Source of the DNA: Neoroseomonas oryzicola
Lineage (GTDB): Bacteria > Pseudomonadota > Alphaproteobacteria > Acetobacterales > Acetobacteraceae
Direction of reading: 5' to 3'
Assembly (NCBI RefSeq): GCF_012163135.1
Contig: NZ_JAAVUP010000001.1
Span: forward strand, 744,001 to 808,000
DNA length: 64,000 nt
Shown here: positions 33,128 to 41,938 of the stretch, piece by piece
Numbering within the stretch: the stretch's first letter is position 1
Layout of the letters: each line of letters opens with the position of its first letter
Position numbers and translations under genes: made by a program
The notes under the pieces: generated by a model
Databases searched by the model: none
What the model saw: only the letters and a program-made list of their open reading frames with translations
Told to the model about the DNA's origin: nothing

Positions 33128-34657
33128 TCAGCGCACCGCGCCGAGCAGGGAATCCCACATCGCCTGCACCGTGCTCATCACCCGGGCATTGGCGGCATAG
33201 GCGTTCTGCAGCGTGACCATCGCCGACATCTCCGCATCCACGTCCACGCCCGAGCGCTGCTGGAAGCGCGCAGCGAGCCCGTCGACCAACGCGCCGGTCG
33301 AGGCGACGGCCGACCGCGCCGAGGCCGCGTCCGCCGTCTGCGAGGCGGTGAGCAGCCCCGTGTAGCCCTCGAGCGTCGCCGGTGCGCCGAAGGGCGAGGA
33401 CAGCGTCCCGTCCGGCCCGAGCCCCCCGGTCGGGACGGCTCCCCAGGCGACGCCGGCCTGCGCCTCCGCTCCGAAGGTCCGGTCGAGCACACGGTCGAGC
33501 AGAGTGGTGAAGGAGGCCGGCCCGCCGGTCGGGTTCGGCGTGAAGGCCGTCGGTCCGGCCGGGCTGCCCGCCACGACGTGGGTGCCGTCCCGCAGCAGGG
33601 ACGGCGTGCCCGCCACCGCCGCATTGACGCGGATGGTCCCGGCGAAGCCGACCATGGCGCTGCCGGCATAGGGCTGCGTCGTATCCGGCACGGCGCCGAT
33701 CGCATCGGTGAAGAGCGTGAGCCCCACCGCGTCGAAGCGCGCGGCGAGATGCGCGGCGGCGAGGTCGGCCTCGGCCTGGTAGCGCGGCAGGGTCTGGTCG
33801 CGCAGCGCGACGAACTCCGCGAGCCGCCCGCCGGCCAGCGCCGCCGTCATGTCCTGCCCGCCGAGCATGATGCCCGGGATGGTCCCGCCCGTCCCGTGAT
33901 AGGCGGTGGGGCCGAGGATCGCATCCGCGGTGGCGAAGGCGTCCGCCTTCTCGTCCAGCGGCAGCACCAGCCCGTTGCGCGCAACGAGGACGAGCCCGCC
34001 ATCCTCCCGCTTCAGCGCCTTGACCTCGAGGCTCTCGGACAGCGTCGCGATGGCCTGGTCGCGCTGGTCCTCGAGGGCGGCGGCATTGCCGGTCAGCGCG
34101 ACCTGATCGCGGATCTGCCGCGTCAGCGTCGCAATGGTCTTCAACGCATCGTTGATGCGGCCGACCTCGGTGACGATGCCGTCCTGCGCCTGCTGCCGTG
34201 CATCGCCGATCGCCGCCGAGATCTCGTTCAGCCGGGTCGCGAGCGCGCTCGCCTCCAGCACCACGGCGGATTGGCGCCCGGCCTCGGATGGGTTGGCGCG
34301 CAGATCCTCGAAGCCCGTGCTCAGTGCGGCGGTCAGGTCGCCGAGGCCGTCCCCGGCCTCCGTGCCGCCATGGGCGGCGGCGATGATCTCGAGCAGCCGG
34401 GCGCGCACCTCGGCCCCGGCGGCGGCGGCGCGGCGGCTGTCGAGCTCGGTGACCAGCGCCTCATCGACGTCGCGGGTGGGGGCGAGGCTGCGGACGCCGA
34501 TCCCCTGCCCGTCCACCTGCACCGCGCGGGCGGCAACGGTCTTCTTGGTATGGCCGGCGGTCTCGGCATTGGCGACGTCGTTCGCCGCGGCGGCGAGGGC
34601 GCGCTGGGTGTAGAGCAGGCCGGAACGCGCGGTGATCAGCGCGGCCTCGAGGCTCAT
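33128..34657 (-). CDS. flgK: Flagellar hook-associated protein FlgK
   Basis: 509 residues. The N-terminal rod-like segment (SLEAALITARSGLLYTQRALAAAANDVANAETAGHTKKTVAARA) and the C-terminal VDAEMSAMVTLQNAYAANARVMSTVQAMWDSLL are the HAP1 marks. The middle includes LIDQRDQALNLS-like LEDQRDQAIATLSESLEV. It forms the junction between hook and FlgL. It lies 25 nt downstream of flgE and is probably transcribed from the same sigma-54 promoter. Confidence 0.93.
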   Translation of the reverse strand: MSLEAALITARSGLLYTQRALAAAANDVANAETAGHTKKTVAARAVQVDGQGIGVRSLAPTRDVDEALVTELDSRRAAAAGAEVRARLLEIIAAAHGGTEAGDGLGDLTAALSTGFEDLRANPSEAGRQSAVVLEASALATRLNEISAAIGDARQQAQDGIVTEVGRINDALKTIATLTRQIRDQVALTGNAAALEDQRDQAIATLSESLEVKALKREDGGLVLVARNGLVLPLDEKADAFATADAILGPTAYHGTGGTIPGIMLGGQDMTAALAGGRLAEFVALRDQTLPRYQAEADLAAAHLAARFDAVGLTLFTDAIGAVPDTTQPYAGSAMVGFAGTIRVNAAVAGTPSLLRDGTHVVAGSPAGPTAFTPNPTGGPASFTTLLDRVLDRTFGAEAQAGVAWGAVPTGGLGPDGTLSSPFGAPATLEGYTGLLTASQTADAASARSAVASTGALVDGLAARFQQRSGVDVDAEMSAMVTLQNAYAANARVMSTVQAMWDSLLGAVR

Positions 34658-34682
34658 GTCGGGGCTCCGTCAGGCGGCGCGC

Positions 34683-35975
34683 TCAGCGGCGCATGTTGAT
34701 GGTGTCCTGCAGCATCTCGTCCGAGGCGGTGACGATCCGCGTATTCGCCGTGTAGGCGCGCTGGGCGACGATCAGCTTCGAGAACTCGGCGGCGATGTCG
34801 ACGTTGGATCGTTCGACGGAACTGACCGAGAGGCTGCCGGCGCCGTTCGACCCGGCATCTGTCGTCCGCGCCTCCCCGCTCTCGACCGTGCGCATGAAGG
34901 CCTGGCCGTCGAGGCGCTGGAGCATGTCCGGCGCGTTGAAGGTGGTGATGGGCACGCGCGCGATCACGCGGGACTGGCCGTTGTCGTAGTTGATCGCGAC
35001 ATCGCCGTTGTCCCGCACCGCGAGCGAGGAATAGGAGCCGAGCGGCACGCCATCCTGCGTGAGGTTGCGCAGCGCGAACTCGTCCCCGTCGTATTGCGTG
35101 AGGCCGCGCGCCTGGCCGAAGGCGCCGAGGTTGAGCGTGACGGTCTGCGGCCCCTGGCCGAAATCGGCGGTGAAGGTGACGGTCGCCGGGTCGTTCGCCA
35201 CGGCGGGAGAGCCCGCCAGCGTGCCGGTCGCATTGGCGAAGCCGCCGAGCGTGCCCGAAGCGACCGCCGGGGCCGCCGCCGCGCCGAACTGCACGTCGAT
35301 GGTCCCGAGCGAGCCGCCCGCCCCGCTCGCCGAGATGTCGAGCGTCCAGGTATTCGCCCCGGCCGGCGTCCAGGTCAGCGTCATCGGCTGCAGCGTGCCG
35401 AGGCTGTCATAGACGTTGAGCGGCGTCGTCACCGCCACCGTGCCGTTGGCCGGCAGGTTCGCCGAGAGCTCGAGGTTGCTCGTCGCGATCGGGTTGAACA
35501 CCAGGTCGCTGACGCGGATCGGATTGATCTGGGTGCGGTCGGGATTGCCGGTGGAATCCACCGTCCAGCCCTGCAGGAAGTACCCCGAGCCGTTCACCAG
35601 GTAGCCGTTGCGGTCGAGCTGGAAGTCGCCGGCGCGGGTGAAGAACTGCCGCTCGTCGAAGGTGAGCTGGCCGTTGGTCGATCCGGTCGGCAGGGCCACC
35701 GAGAAGAAGCCCTGCCCGGCGATGGCGAGCGAGAGCGGGTTCTCGCTCTGCTCGATCGGGCCGGCGATGGTGTTGGTGTAGTCGGGCCGAGCCACGACCG
35801 AACCCGGCCGGTGCACGCTGAGCGTGCTGTCGGTCAGGTAGGACACGAAGTTCGTGTCGGTGCGCTTGAAGCCGGCTGTCTGGCTGTTCGCGACATTGTC
35901 CGAGATATGGCCGAGCGCGCGCGCCTGGGCGGTCAGCCCGCTGATGGCCGTGGTCATGGAACCGAAGAGGGACAT
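34683..35975 (-). CDS. flgE: Flagellar hook protein FlgE
   Basis: 430 residues. The start MSLFGSMTTAISGLTAQARA with HISDNVANSQTAGFKRTDTNF is the hook-protein N-terminus. TRAGDFQLDRNGYLVNGSGYFLQGW is the conserved D1 segment. The C-terminus SNVDIAAEFSKLIVAQRAYTANTRIVTASDEMLQDTINMRR is the FlgE/F/G signature. It polymerises into the hook. It is first in flgE-flgK-flgL, with a near-consensus sigma-54 promoter at 36009-36024 on this strand, 34 nt before the ATG. Confidence 0.95.
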   Translation of the reverse strand: MSLFGSMTTAISGLTAQARALGHISDNVANSQTAGFKRTDTNFVSYLTDSTLSVHRPGSVVARPDYTNTIAGPIEQSENPLSLAIAGQGFFSVALPTGSTNGQLTFDERQFFTRAGDFQLDRNGYLVNGSGYFLQGWTVDSTGNPDRTQINPIRVSDLVFNPIATSNLELSANLPANGTVAVTTPLNVYDSLGTLQPMTLTWTPAGANTWTLDISASGAGGSLGTIDVQFGAAAAPAVASGTLGGFANATGTLAGSPAVANDPATVTFTADFGQGPQTVTLNLGAFGQARGLTQYDGDEFALRNLTQDGVPLGSYSSLAVRDNGDVAINYDNGQSRVIARVPITTFNAPDMLQRLDGQAFMRTVESGEARTTDAGSNGAGSLSVSSVERSNVDIAAEFSKLIVAQRAYTANTRIVTASDEMLQDTINMRR

Positions 35976-36008
35976 CGGCGTCTCCGGAGAGGGGTGCGGC
36001 GGGGACAG

Positions 36009-36024
36009 CGCAACGGGCGTGCCA
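36009..36024 (-). promoter_or_regulatory. Sigma-54 promoter for flgE-flgK-flgL
   Basis: Read on the minus strand this is TGGCACGCCCGTTGCG, which matches TGGCACG-N4-TTGC with the GG/GC pair 10 nt apart. It is 34 nt upstream of the flgE ATG. FlbD, a sigma-54 activator, is encoded in the same cluster. Confidence 0.75.
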
Positions 36025-36120
36025 GGGCTGCGCGGCACCCTGCGCGGCGAGGGCTGCCGCCGCCCGGCAGGAGATGCCGCCCGGCCCGGCAGGGCGTGCC
36101 GCGCCCGGCTGGCACGACGG

Positions 36121-36136
36121 TGGCGCGGCGGTTGCA
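36121..36136 (+). promoter_or_regulatory. Sigma-54 promoter for fliK-flgD
   Basis: TGGCGCGGCGGTTGCA matches the consensus TGGCRCG-N4-TTGCA exactly, 50 nt upstream of the fliK ATG at 36187. An overlapping weaker -24/-12-like pair, TGGCACG with TGGCG, sits at 36109-36125. Confidence 0.75.
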
Positions 36137-36186
36137 GCCGGTCCGGCACGGCCTCGCGAGGGGCCGGAGAGGAGACCCTGCCCGCC

Positions 36187-37542
36187 ATGGACGTGATCGC
36201 TGCCCCGATGGCCGCCGCATCCGCACTGCCGCCCTCGGGCAAGGCGCCGGCCGGTGCGGGAGACGCCTTCGCGGCGGTGCTGGCGCGTGCCGCGCTGGCA
36301 GGCGGGGAGGCGCCGGCGGCGACGTCGGAGACCGATGCGGCCGAAGTCGTGCCCATCCCGGCTGGCCTTGCCACGATGCCCCCTGCCCCAGGCCTGTCGG
36401 CGGCCGCGGCGCCCACTGGTCCGGGCCTGCCGCCGGCCGCCGTGCAAACACCCGCGATCGCCGACGTCGATCCGCCCGCCGCGAACGCCGCGGCCATCCC
36501 GGCGCGCGGCGTTGCCGAAGGCGATGGTCAGCCATTGCCGGACACGCGCGATGACGGCGCTTCGCCCTGCGAGGCGGCGCCAACCGCCGGAGTGGAGGAG
36601 GCAGAGACGATGACGCCGCCGCCGATGCCGGAGGCGATGGCGCCGCCGCCGCAAGCGGCAGCCGAGCCCACCTCGCCGCCGGACGCCGTTTCCGCCGCGC
36701 AGCCGCCGGTGCGGCGCGATGGCAGGCCGGGTGGCGAAGCGGCCGCCGCAGCACCGCCGCAAGCGCCGCCCGTGCGCGCCGGGCAGGCCGTCGCGCGGGC
36801 CGACGCTCCCGATGCCGCCCCGCCGCCCACGCCCGGCGAGGCTGCCGCGCGCCCCGCCGCGCCGCGCCGGACGCTGCCCGCGCCGGCATCGCCCACCCAA
36901 GACGGCCCGCCGCCCGCAGCCGCCGCGCAGCCCGAGGCGACCGCCACCATGCCGCGTCTCCCGCCCGCGCTCGAACCGCCGGCCGCCCATGAGCGGCCGA
37001 CGCCGCCATCCCCCGCGCCCGCAAGCGCCGCGACCGATCCCGCCAGCGCACCGGTCGCCGACGCCGCGATCGCCGCGCCCGCCAGGGCCGCCATCGACAT
37101 GGCACAGCCGGCCCCCGCGCGGCCCGCCGCACCAACCACATCACCCGCCCGCCAGATCGCCCCGGTGATTGTCTCGGTCGCCATCGGGGGCGGCACGGCG
37201 CGGCTCGCCGTCACGCTCGAACCGGCCGAACTCGGCCGCGTCGAGATCAGCGTCGAGCGCAGCGGCGACACCTCCCAGGTGCAGATCCTCGCCGAACGGC
37301 CCGAGACGCTCGCGCTGCTGCAACGCGACCAGCGGGAGCTCGACCGCGCCCTGTCCCAGGCCGGCGTCGCCACGGAGGGGCGCTCGGTCTCGCTCGGCCT
37401 CGCCACCGATGGCGGCGCCGGGCAGCAGGCCTGGCAGGACCGGCGCGACGCCCGCCCCGGCCCGCGCCGCACCGCCGACATCCCCGCCCCGGCCGCCGAA
37501 CCGCGCCGCGCCGTCCTCTCCCTGCTCGACCTCGCCGTCTGA
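36187..37542 (+). CDS. fliK: Flagellar hook-length control protein FliK
   Basis: 451 residues. About the first 320 residues are a disordered Pro/Ala-rich ruler-like region. The C-terminal roughly 90 residues hold the conserved switch domain: GTARLAVTLEPAELGRVEISVERSGDTSQVQILAERPETLALLQRDQRELDRALSQAGV. This is the FliK pattern L-x-P-x-x-L-G-x-V-x-V. It measures the hook and switches the export gate to filament proteins. It follows the 36121 sigma-54 promoter and is 17 nt before flgD. The low complexity of the first part makes alignment with relatives poor. Confidence 0.88.
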   Translation: MDVIAAPMAAASALPPSGKAPAGAGDAFAAVLARAALAGGEAPAATSETDAAEVVPIPAGLATMPPAPGLSAAAAPTGPGLPPAAVQTPAIADVDPPAANAAAIPARGVAEGDGQPLPDTRDDGASPCEAAPTAGVEEAETMTPPPMPEAMAPPPQAAAEPTSPPDAVSAAQPPVRRDGRPGGEAAAAAPPQAPPVRAGQAVARADAPDAAPPPTPGEAAARPAAPRRTLPAPASPTQDGPPPAAAAQPEATATMPRLPPALEPPAAHERPTPPSPAPASAATDPASAPVADAAIAAPARAAIDMAQPAPARPAAPTTSPARQIAPVIVSVAIGGGTARLAVTLEPAELGRVEISVERSGDTSQVQILAERPETLALLQRDQRELDRALSQAGVATEGRSVSLGLATDGGAGQQAWQDRRDARPGPRRTADIPAPAAEPRRAVLSLLDLAV

Positions 37543-37559
37543 CCGAACCAGGAGGCCCC

Positions 37560-38222
37560 ATGTCCGGAACCGTCACCTCGTCCACCACCGCCACGGCGGC
37601 CAACGCCGCCACCGCCAACACGCGGCTGACCGGGGACTTCAACACCTTCCTCACCCTGCTCACGACGCAGTTGCAGAACCAGAGCCCGACCGATCCGCTC
37701 GACACCAATCAGATGACGAACCAGCTCGTGCAGTTCGCCTCGGTCGAGCAGCAGATCGCGATGAACCAGAACCTCGAGCGGCTGATCTCGATGCAGCAGG
37801 CGAGCCAGGTGACCGCCGCCGCCCCGCTGATCGGCCAGCGCGCGGAAGTCACGAGCGACAGCCTCACCCTGCAGAACGGCCAGGCGGAGCTGCGCCTGCC
37901 CGCAGCCGGCACCGCCCGCACGGCGCAGGTGCGCGTCCTGGACGGCACCGGCCGGGCGGTCCGGTCGGAGACGGTCACGCTCGGCACCGGGGCGACGAGC
38001 TGGACCTGGAACGGGAAGGACAGTTCGGGCCGCACGCTGGCGGACGGCGCCTATCGCGTGCAGGTCACCGGCCGCGGCGCGAACGGGGAGGAGGCGCCGA
38101 TCACCTTCACGGTGGCCGGCACCATCACGGGCGCCGAGCGGGTGAACAACGAAATGACGCTGTCGATGGGCGGGATGAACGTCGGCTTCGACAGCCTGCG
38201 CCGCCTGCTGCCCGGCAATTGA
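37560..38222 (+). CDS. flgD: Flagellar hook assembly (cap) protein FlgD
   Basis: 220 residues. DFNTFLTLLTTQLQNQSPTDPLDTNQMTNQLVQFASVEQQIAMNQNL is the FlgD signature. The C-terminal half is an FlgD-Ig/tudor-like domain (RVLDGTGRAVRSETVTLGTG, WTWNGKDSSGRTLADGAYRVQVTG). It caps the growing hook and is lost at completion. It follows fliK and precedes fliF with about 107 nt, where the fliF operon promoter must lie. Confidence 0.94.
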   Translation: MSGTVTSSTTATAANAATANTRLTGDFNTFLTLLTTQLQNQSPTDPLDTNQMTNQLVQFASVEQQIAMNQNLERLISMQQASQVTAAAPLIGQRAEVTSDSLTLQNGQAELRLPAAGTARTAQVRVLDGTGRAVRSETVTLGTGATSWTWNGKDSSGRTLADGAYRVQVTGRGANGEEAPITFTVAGTITGAERVNNEMTLSMGGMNVGFDSLRRLLPGN

Positions 38223-38329
38223 TTCCCCGCCGCGCGCGTTAACGGCGCCGCAACCGCGGTGCGGCAAAGACTGCCGGCGGCGGCAGGGGGCCGCCTGGGC
38301 ATGGATCGGATGGGGCAGGCAGGGGGGCG

Positions 38330-39964
38330 ATGAACGCGGTTCTCGCGCAACTGCGCGCGCTCGGGGCGGTCAGGCTGGCGGCGCTGGGGGGCGCTGCGAT
38401 CGCGGTGCTCGGGCTGCTCGGCTGGTTCGTGCTGCGGGCGGGGCAGCCATCCATGGCGCTGCTCTATGCGGATCTCGACCCGCGCGATGCGGGGCAGGTC
38501 GTCGCGGCGCTGGAACGCGCGCGGGTGCCCCATCGGATCGAGGCCGGCGGCACCCGCATCCTGGCCCCCGAGGGCGACGTGCCGCGCCTTCGGCTGACGC
38601 TGGCGCGCGAGGGCCTGCCGCGCGGCGGGTCGGTTGGCTACGAGATATTCGACCGCGGCGAAAGCCTCACCACCACGCCGTTCCAGCAGGACGTGAACCG
38701 GCTGCGCGCGCTGGAGGGCGAGTTGGCGCGCTCGATCGCGGGGCTCGCCGGCGTGCGCGCGGCGCGGGTCCACCTGGTGCTGCCGCGGCGCGAGGCCTTC
38801 TCCCGCGACCGCGGGGAGGCGCAGGCCTCCGTCGTGCTGACCATGGCGGGCGCGCAGCGGCTGGACCGGGAGGGCGTGCAGGCGGTGCTGCACCTGGTCG
38901 CGACCGCGGTCCCAGGGTTGCGGCCGCAGAACGTCTCCATCGTCGACAGCCGGGGCGCGCTGCTCGCGCGCGGGGGGCAGGCGCTGGCCGGGCCGGGGTT
39001 GGCGACCTCGCAGGAGGAAGTGCGCCGCGCCCAGGAACTGCGCATCGCGCGCGCGGTGGAGGAGATGCTCGAACGCAGCCTCGGCGCCGGGCGCGTGCGC
39101 GCCGAGGCGACGGTCGAGATGGATTTCGACCGCGTGCAGACCACCGAGGAACGCTTCGACCCCGACAACCAGGTGCCGCGCAGCCAGCAGAGCGTGCAGG
39201 AGAATAGCCGAGGCGCCGAACCCCAGCCGACCACGGTGCAGAACAACGTCCCCGGCACCGATCCCGCCGGCGGAGGCGGCGGTTCCCAGGAAAGCCGGCA
39301 GGAGGAGACGACCAACTTCGAGATCGGCCGCACGACGCGCAACACGCTGCGCGAACACCCGGTGGTGCGGCGCCAGTCCGTCGCAGTGCTGGTGGACGGG
39401 GTGTGGGAGCCGCAGGCGGGCGGCACGCCCACCTTCCGCGAACGCACGCCGGAGGAGATCACGCGCATCGCGACGCTGGTGCGCAGCGCGGTCGGCTTCG
39501 ACGAGCGGCGGGGCGATCGCGTCGAGGTCGTGTCCATGCGCTTCGCCGAACCGCCAGCCGGTGGCGCCGAGGGGCCGGGGCTGTTCGACCTGTCATTCAG
39601 CAGCACGACCATCGCGCGGCTGGTGGAAAGCGCGATCTTCGCCCTGGTCGCCCTGGTCGCGATCCTGCTGGTCGGGCGCCCGGCGGTGGGGCGGATCGTC
39701 GCGTCGCTCGCGCCGCCGCCCGCGATCGCCGGGGCCGCAGCCGGCGTGGCCGCCCTGCCCGGCGCCGCCGCTGCCGCAGGGGCGCTGCCGGGCGCGGCGG
39801 GCGAGACGCCGGCGCTCGAGGGCAGCGAGGCCATGGTCAGCCTGGGCATGGTGGAGGGGCAGATGCGTGCCTCCTCCATCACCCGGATGCAGGACCTTGT
39901 GGAGCGGCATCCGGATGAATCCCTCACCGTCGTGCGGCGCTGGATGACGCCGGAAGGAGCCTGA
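38330..39964 (+). CDS. fliF: Flagellar MS-ring protein FliF
   Basis: 544 residues. Two membrane spans (LAALGGAAIAVLGLLGWFVL near residue 25 and VESAIFALVALVAILLVG near 430) enclose the periplasmic ring-building motifs, with the secretin-like signatures YADLDPRDAGQVVAALERARVPHRIE and GYEIFDRGESLTTTPFQQDVNRLRALEGELARSI. The cytoplasmic tail EGQMRASSITRMQDLVERHP is the FliG-binding end. It builds the ring in the inner membrane and starts the fliF to flhG operon. The gap to fliG is 3 nt. Confidence 0.96.
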   Translation: MNAVLAQLRALGAVRLAALGGAAIAVLGLLGWFVLRAGQPSMALLYADLDPRDAGQVVAALERARVPHRIEAGGTRILAPEGDVPRLRLTLAREGLPRGGSVGYEIFDRGESLTTTPFQQDVNRLRALEGELARSIAGLAGVRAARVHLVLPRREAFSRDRGEAQASVVLTMAGAQRLDREGVQAVLHLVATAVPGLRPQNVSIVDSRGALLARGGQALAGPGLATSQEEVRRAQELRIARAVEEMLERSLGAGRVRAEATVEMDFDRVQTTEERFDPDNQVPRSQQSVQENSRGAEPQPTTVQNNVPGTDPAGGGGGSQESRQEETTNFEIGRTTRNTLREHPVVRRQSVAVLVDGVWEPQAGGTPTFRERTPEEITRIATLVRSAVGFDERRGDRVEVVSMRFAEPPAGGAEGPGLFDLSFSSTTIARLVESAIFALVALVAILLVGRPAVGRIVASLAPPPAIAGAAAGVAALPGAAAAAGALPGAAGETPALEGSEAMVSLGMVEGQMRASSITRMQDLVERHPDESLTVVRRWMTPEGA

Positions 39965-39967
39965 CCC

Positions 39968-40966
39968 ATGCCCGCGACGCTGACCGGCACCCAGAAGGCG
40001 GCGACCTTCATGCTGGCGATCGGGGAGGAGCACGCCGCGCGGCTCTTCTCCAAGATGCACGAGGACGAGATCCGCGACATCTCGGCCGCCATGGCGAGCC
40101 TCGGCACCGTGCCGGCGAATGCTGTGGAGGAGCTGTGCCGGGAGTTCTCCGACAATCTCGGCCAGACGGGCAACCTCGTCGGATCCTGGGAAACCACGGA
40201 GCGCATGCTGCTCAAGACGCTGCCGCGCGAGCGGGTCGCGCAGATCATGGAGGAGATCCGCGGTCCCGCTGGCCGGACCATGTGGGACAAGCTCGGCAAC
40301 GTGAACGAGGCGGTGCTCGCGAACTACCTCAAGAACGAATACCCGCAGACGGTCGCGGTGGTGCTGTCCAAGGTGAAGCCGGACCACGCGGCGCGCGTGC
40401 TGTCCCTGCTGCCGGAAGGCTTCGCGATGGAGGTCGTCATGCGGATGCTGCGCATGGAGACCGTCCAGAAGGAGGCGCTGGACGGCGTCGAGAAGACGCT
40501 CAAGGCCGAGTTCATGTCGAACCTCGCCCGCGCGCAGCGGCGCGACGCGCATGAGATGATGGCCGAGATCTTCAACAACCTCGATCGCCAATCCGAGAGC
40601 CGAATCCTCGCCGCGCTCGAGGAACGCAACCGCGATGCGGCCGAGCGCATCCGCGGGCTGATGTTCACCTTCGACGACCTCTCGCGCCTCGACGGTGCGG
40701 GGGTGCAGGTGCTGATGCGCGCGGTGCCCAAGGACCAGCTCGTGCTGGCGCTGAAGGGCGCGTCGGACTCGCTGCGCGACATGTTCATCAAGAACATGAG
40801 CGAGCGCGCGGCGAAGATGCTGAAGGAGGACCTGGCCAATCTCGGCCCGGTCAAGCTGCGCGACGTCGACGAGGCGCAAGGCGCCATCGTGCTGCAGGCG
40901 AAGGACCTGGCCGCGCAGGGCCAGATCCAGCTGCAGGACGGGCGCGAGGACGAGATGGTGTACTGA
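39968..40966 (+). CDS. fliG: Flagellar motor switch protein FliG
   Basis: 332 residues. The domains are FliG-N ([25 protein letters not shown]), FliG-M (including [30 protein letters not shown]) and FliG-C with the charged helix that contacts the stator ([29 protein letters not shown]). It is on the cytoplasmic face of the MS ring and gives torque and direction switching. Gaps are 3 nt upstream and 1 nt downstream. Confidence 0.96.
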   Translation: MPATLTGTQKAATFMLAIGEEHAARLFSKMHEDEIRDISAAMASLGTVPANAVEELCREFSDNLGQTGNLVGSWETTERMLLKTLPRERVAQIMEEIRGPAGRTMWDKLGNVNEAVLANYLKNEYPQTVAVVLSKVKPDHAARVLSLLPEGFAMEVVMRMLRMETVQKEALDGVEKTLKAEFMSNLARAQRRDAHEMMAEIFNNLDRQSESRILAALEERNRDAAERIRGLMFTFDDLSRLDGAGVQVLMRAVPKDQLVLALKGASDSLRDMFIKNMSERAAKMLKEDLANLGPVKLRDVDEAQGAIVLQAKDLAAQGQIQLQDGREDEMVY

Positions 40967-40967
40967 C

Positions 40968-41615
40968 ATGGCCGACGGCTTCGCCCCCATCGCGCGGGAC
41001 ATCGCGCAGGACGGCTTCACGCCGACCTTCCTGATCGCCGCGCTCGACCCCGCGCGGCGGGAAGCGGCGGCGCCCGTCCCCCCTGCCCTGCCCACCCACG
41101 ATCCCCTGCCGGGATTGCTCGCCGAGGCCCGCGCCGCCGGGCGCGAGGAAGGCCGTGCGGAGGCGTTGCGCGCGGCGGCGGAGGATCGCGGGGCACTCGC
41201 CGCCCGCGCCGCGCTCGCGGCCGCCGATGCGATGCGCGACGGTCGGGACGCCGCGGCGGCGGCGGCGGAGGCCGTCGCGGCGGGCCTCGCACGCGTCGCG
41301 CTCGCGGTGCTGGATGCGGCCTTGCCTGGGTTGGCGGAGGCCAATGCGGCGCCGCTCGCCGCCGCCTTCGCGCGGCGGCTCGCGCCGCTGCTGCGCAGCG
41401 AGGCCGAGGCGCGGCTCTTCGTCGCGCCGGGCCTCGGCGCCGGGACAGCCGCCCTGCTCGCCCCCGACGGCATCACGGTCGAGGAGGACGACGCCATCGC
41501 GCCCGGCGATGCGCGCGCCGAATGGCGGGCCGGTGGGGCAGCCTTCGAGCTCGCGCAGCGCCGCCAGGAGATCCGCCGCATCCTGCAGGAGGCCGGTCTC
41601 GGCCTGGAGGGCTGA
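40968..41615 (+). CDS. fliH: Flagellar assembly protein FliH
   Basis: 215 residues, the YscL/FliH type. The N-terminus (DGFTPTFLIAALDP) is followed by an Ala/Glu-rich coiled-coil region (GLLAEARAAGREEGRAEALRAAAEDRGALAARAALAAADAMRDG) with the G-x-x-x-G-like spacing typical of FliH. The C-terminal domain binds the FliI ATPase in relatives (GITVEEDDAIAPGDARAEWRAGGAAFELAQRRQEI). FliI is not in this window. The identity rests on layout plus location between fliG and fliN. Confidence 0.85.
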   Translation: MADGFAPIARDIAQDGFTPTFLIAALDPARREAAAPVPPALPTHDPLPGLLAEARAAGREEGRAEALRAAAEDRGALAARAALAAADAMRDGRDAAAAAAEAVAAGLARVALAVLDAALPGLAEANAAPLAAAFARRLAPLLRSEAEARLFVAPGLGAGTAALLAPDGITVEEDDAIAPGDARAEWRAGGAAFELAQRRQEIRRILQEAGLGLEG

Positions 41616-41618
41616 CGC

Positions 41619-41936
41619 ATGTCGGGCAGTTTCGAACCGCTCTCCGCCGCCTCCGAGGAAGCCAAGCAGGCCGCCAGCGCGCCCGCGCGGGAGCTCGAGG
41701 CGGTCTACGACATCCCGGTGCAGATCAGCGCCGTGCTCGGACGCGCGACGATGCAGGTGTCGCAGTTGCTGAAGCTCGGGCGCGGCGCGGTGGTGGAGCT
41801 CGACCGCAAGCTCGGCGAGGCGGTGGACATCTACGTCAACAACCGCCTCGTCGCGCGCGGGGAGGTGGTGATGGTCGACGACAACCGCCTCGGCGTCACC
41901 ATGACCGAGATCGTGAAGTCCGACCGGGGCGTCTGA
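41619..41936 (+). CDS. fliN: Flagellar motor switch protein FliN
   Basis: 105 residues. The SpoA/FliN domain covers residues about 30-105: VYDIPVQISAVLGRATMQVSQLLKLGRGAVVELDRKLGEAVDIYVNNRLVARGEVVMVDDNRLGVTMTEIV. It forms the base of the C ring with FliM, which is not here. It lies 3 nt after fliH and 2 nt before flbD. Confidence 0.94.
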   Translation: MSGSFEPLSAASEEAKQAASAPARELEAVYDIPVQISAVLGRATMQVSQLLKLGRGAVVELDRKLGEAVDIYVNNRLVARGEVVMVDDNRLGVTMTEIVKSDRGV

Positions 41937-41938
41937 GG

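Noticed and set aside
38223-38329. Sigma-54 promoter before fliF
   Set aside because: No GG and GC doublets with 10 nt between them plus TTGC were found here, unlike the matches upstream of flgE and fliK.
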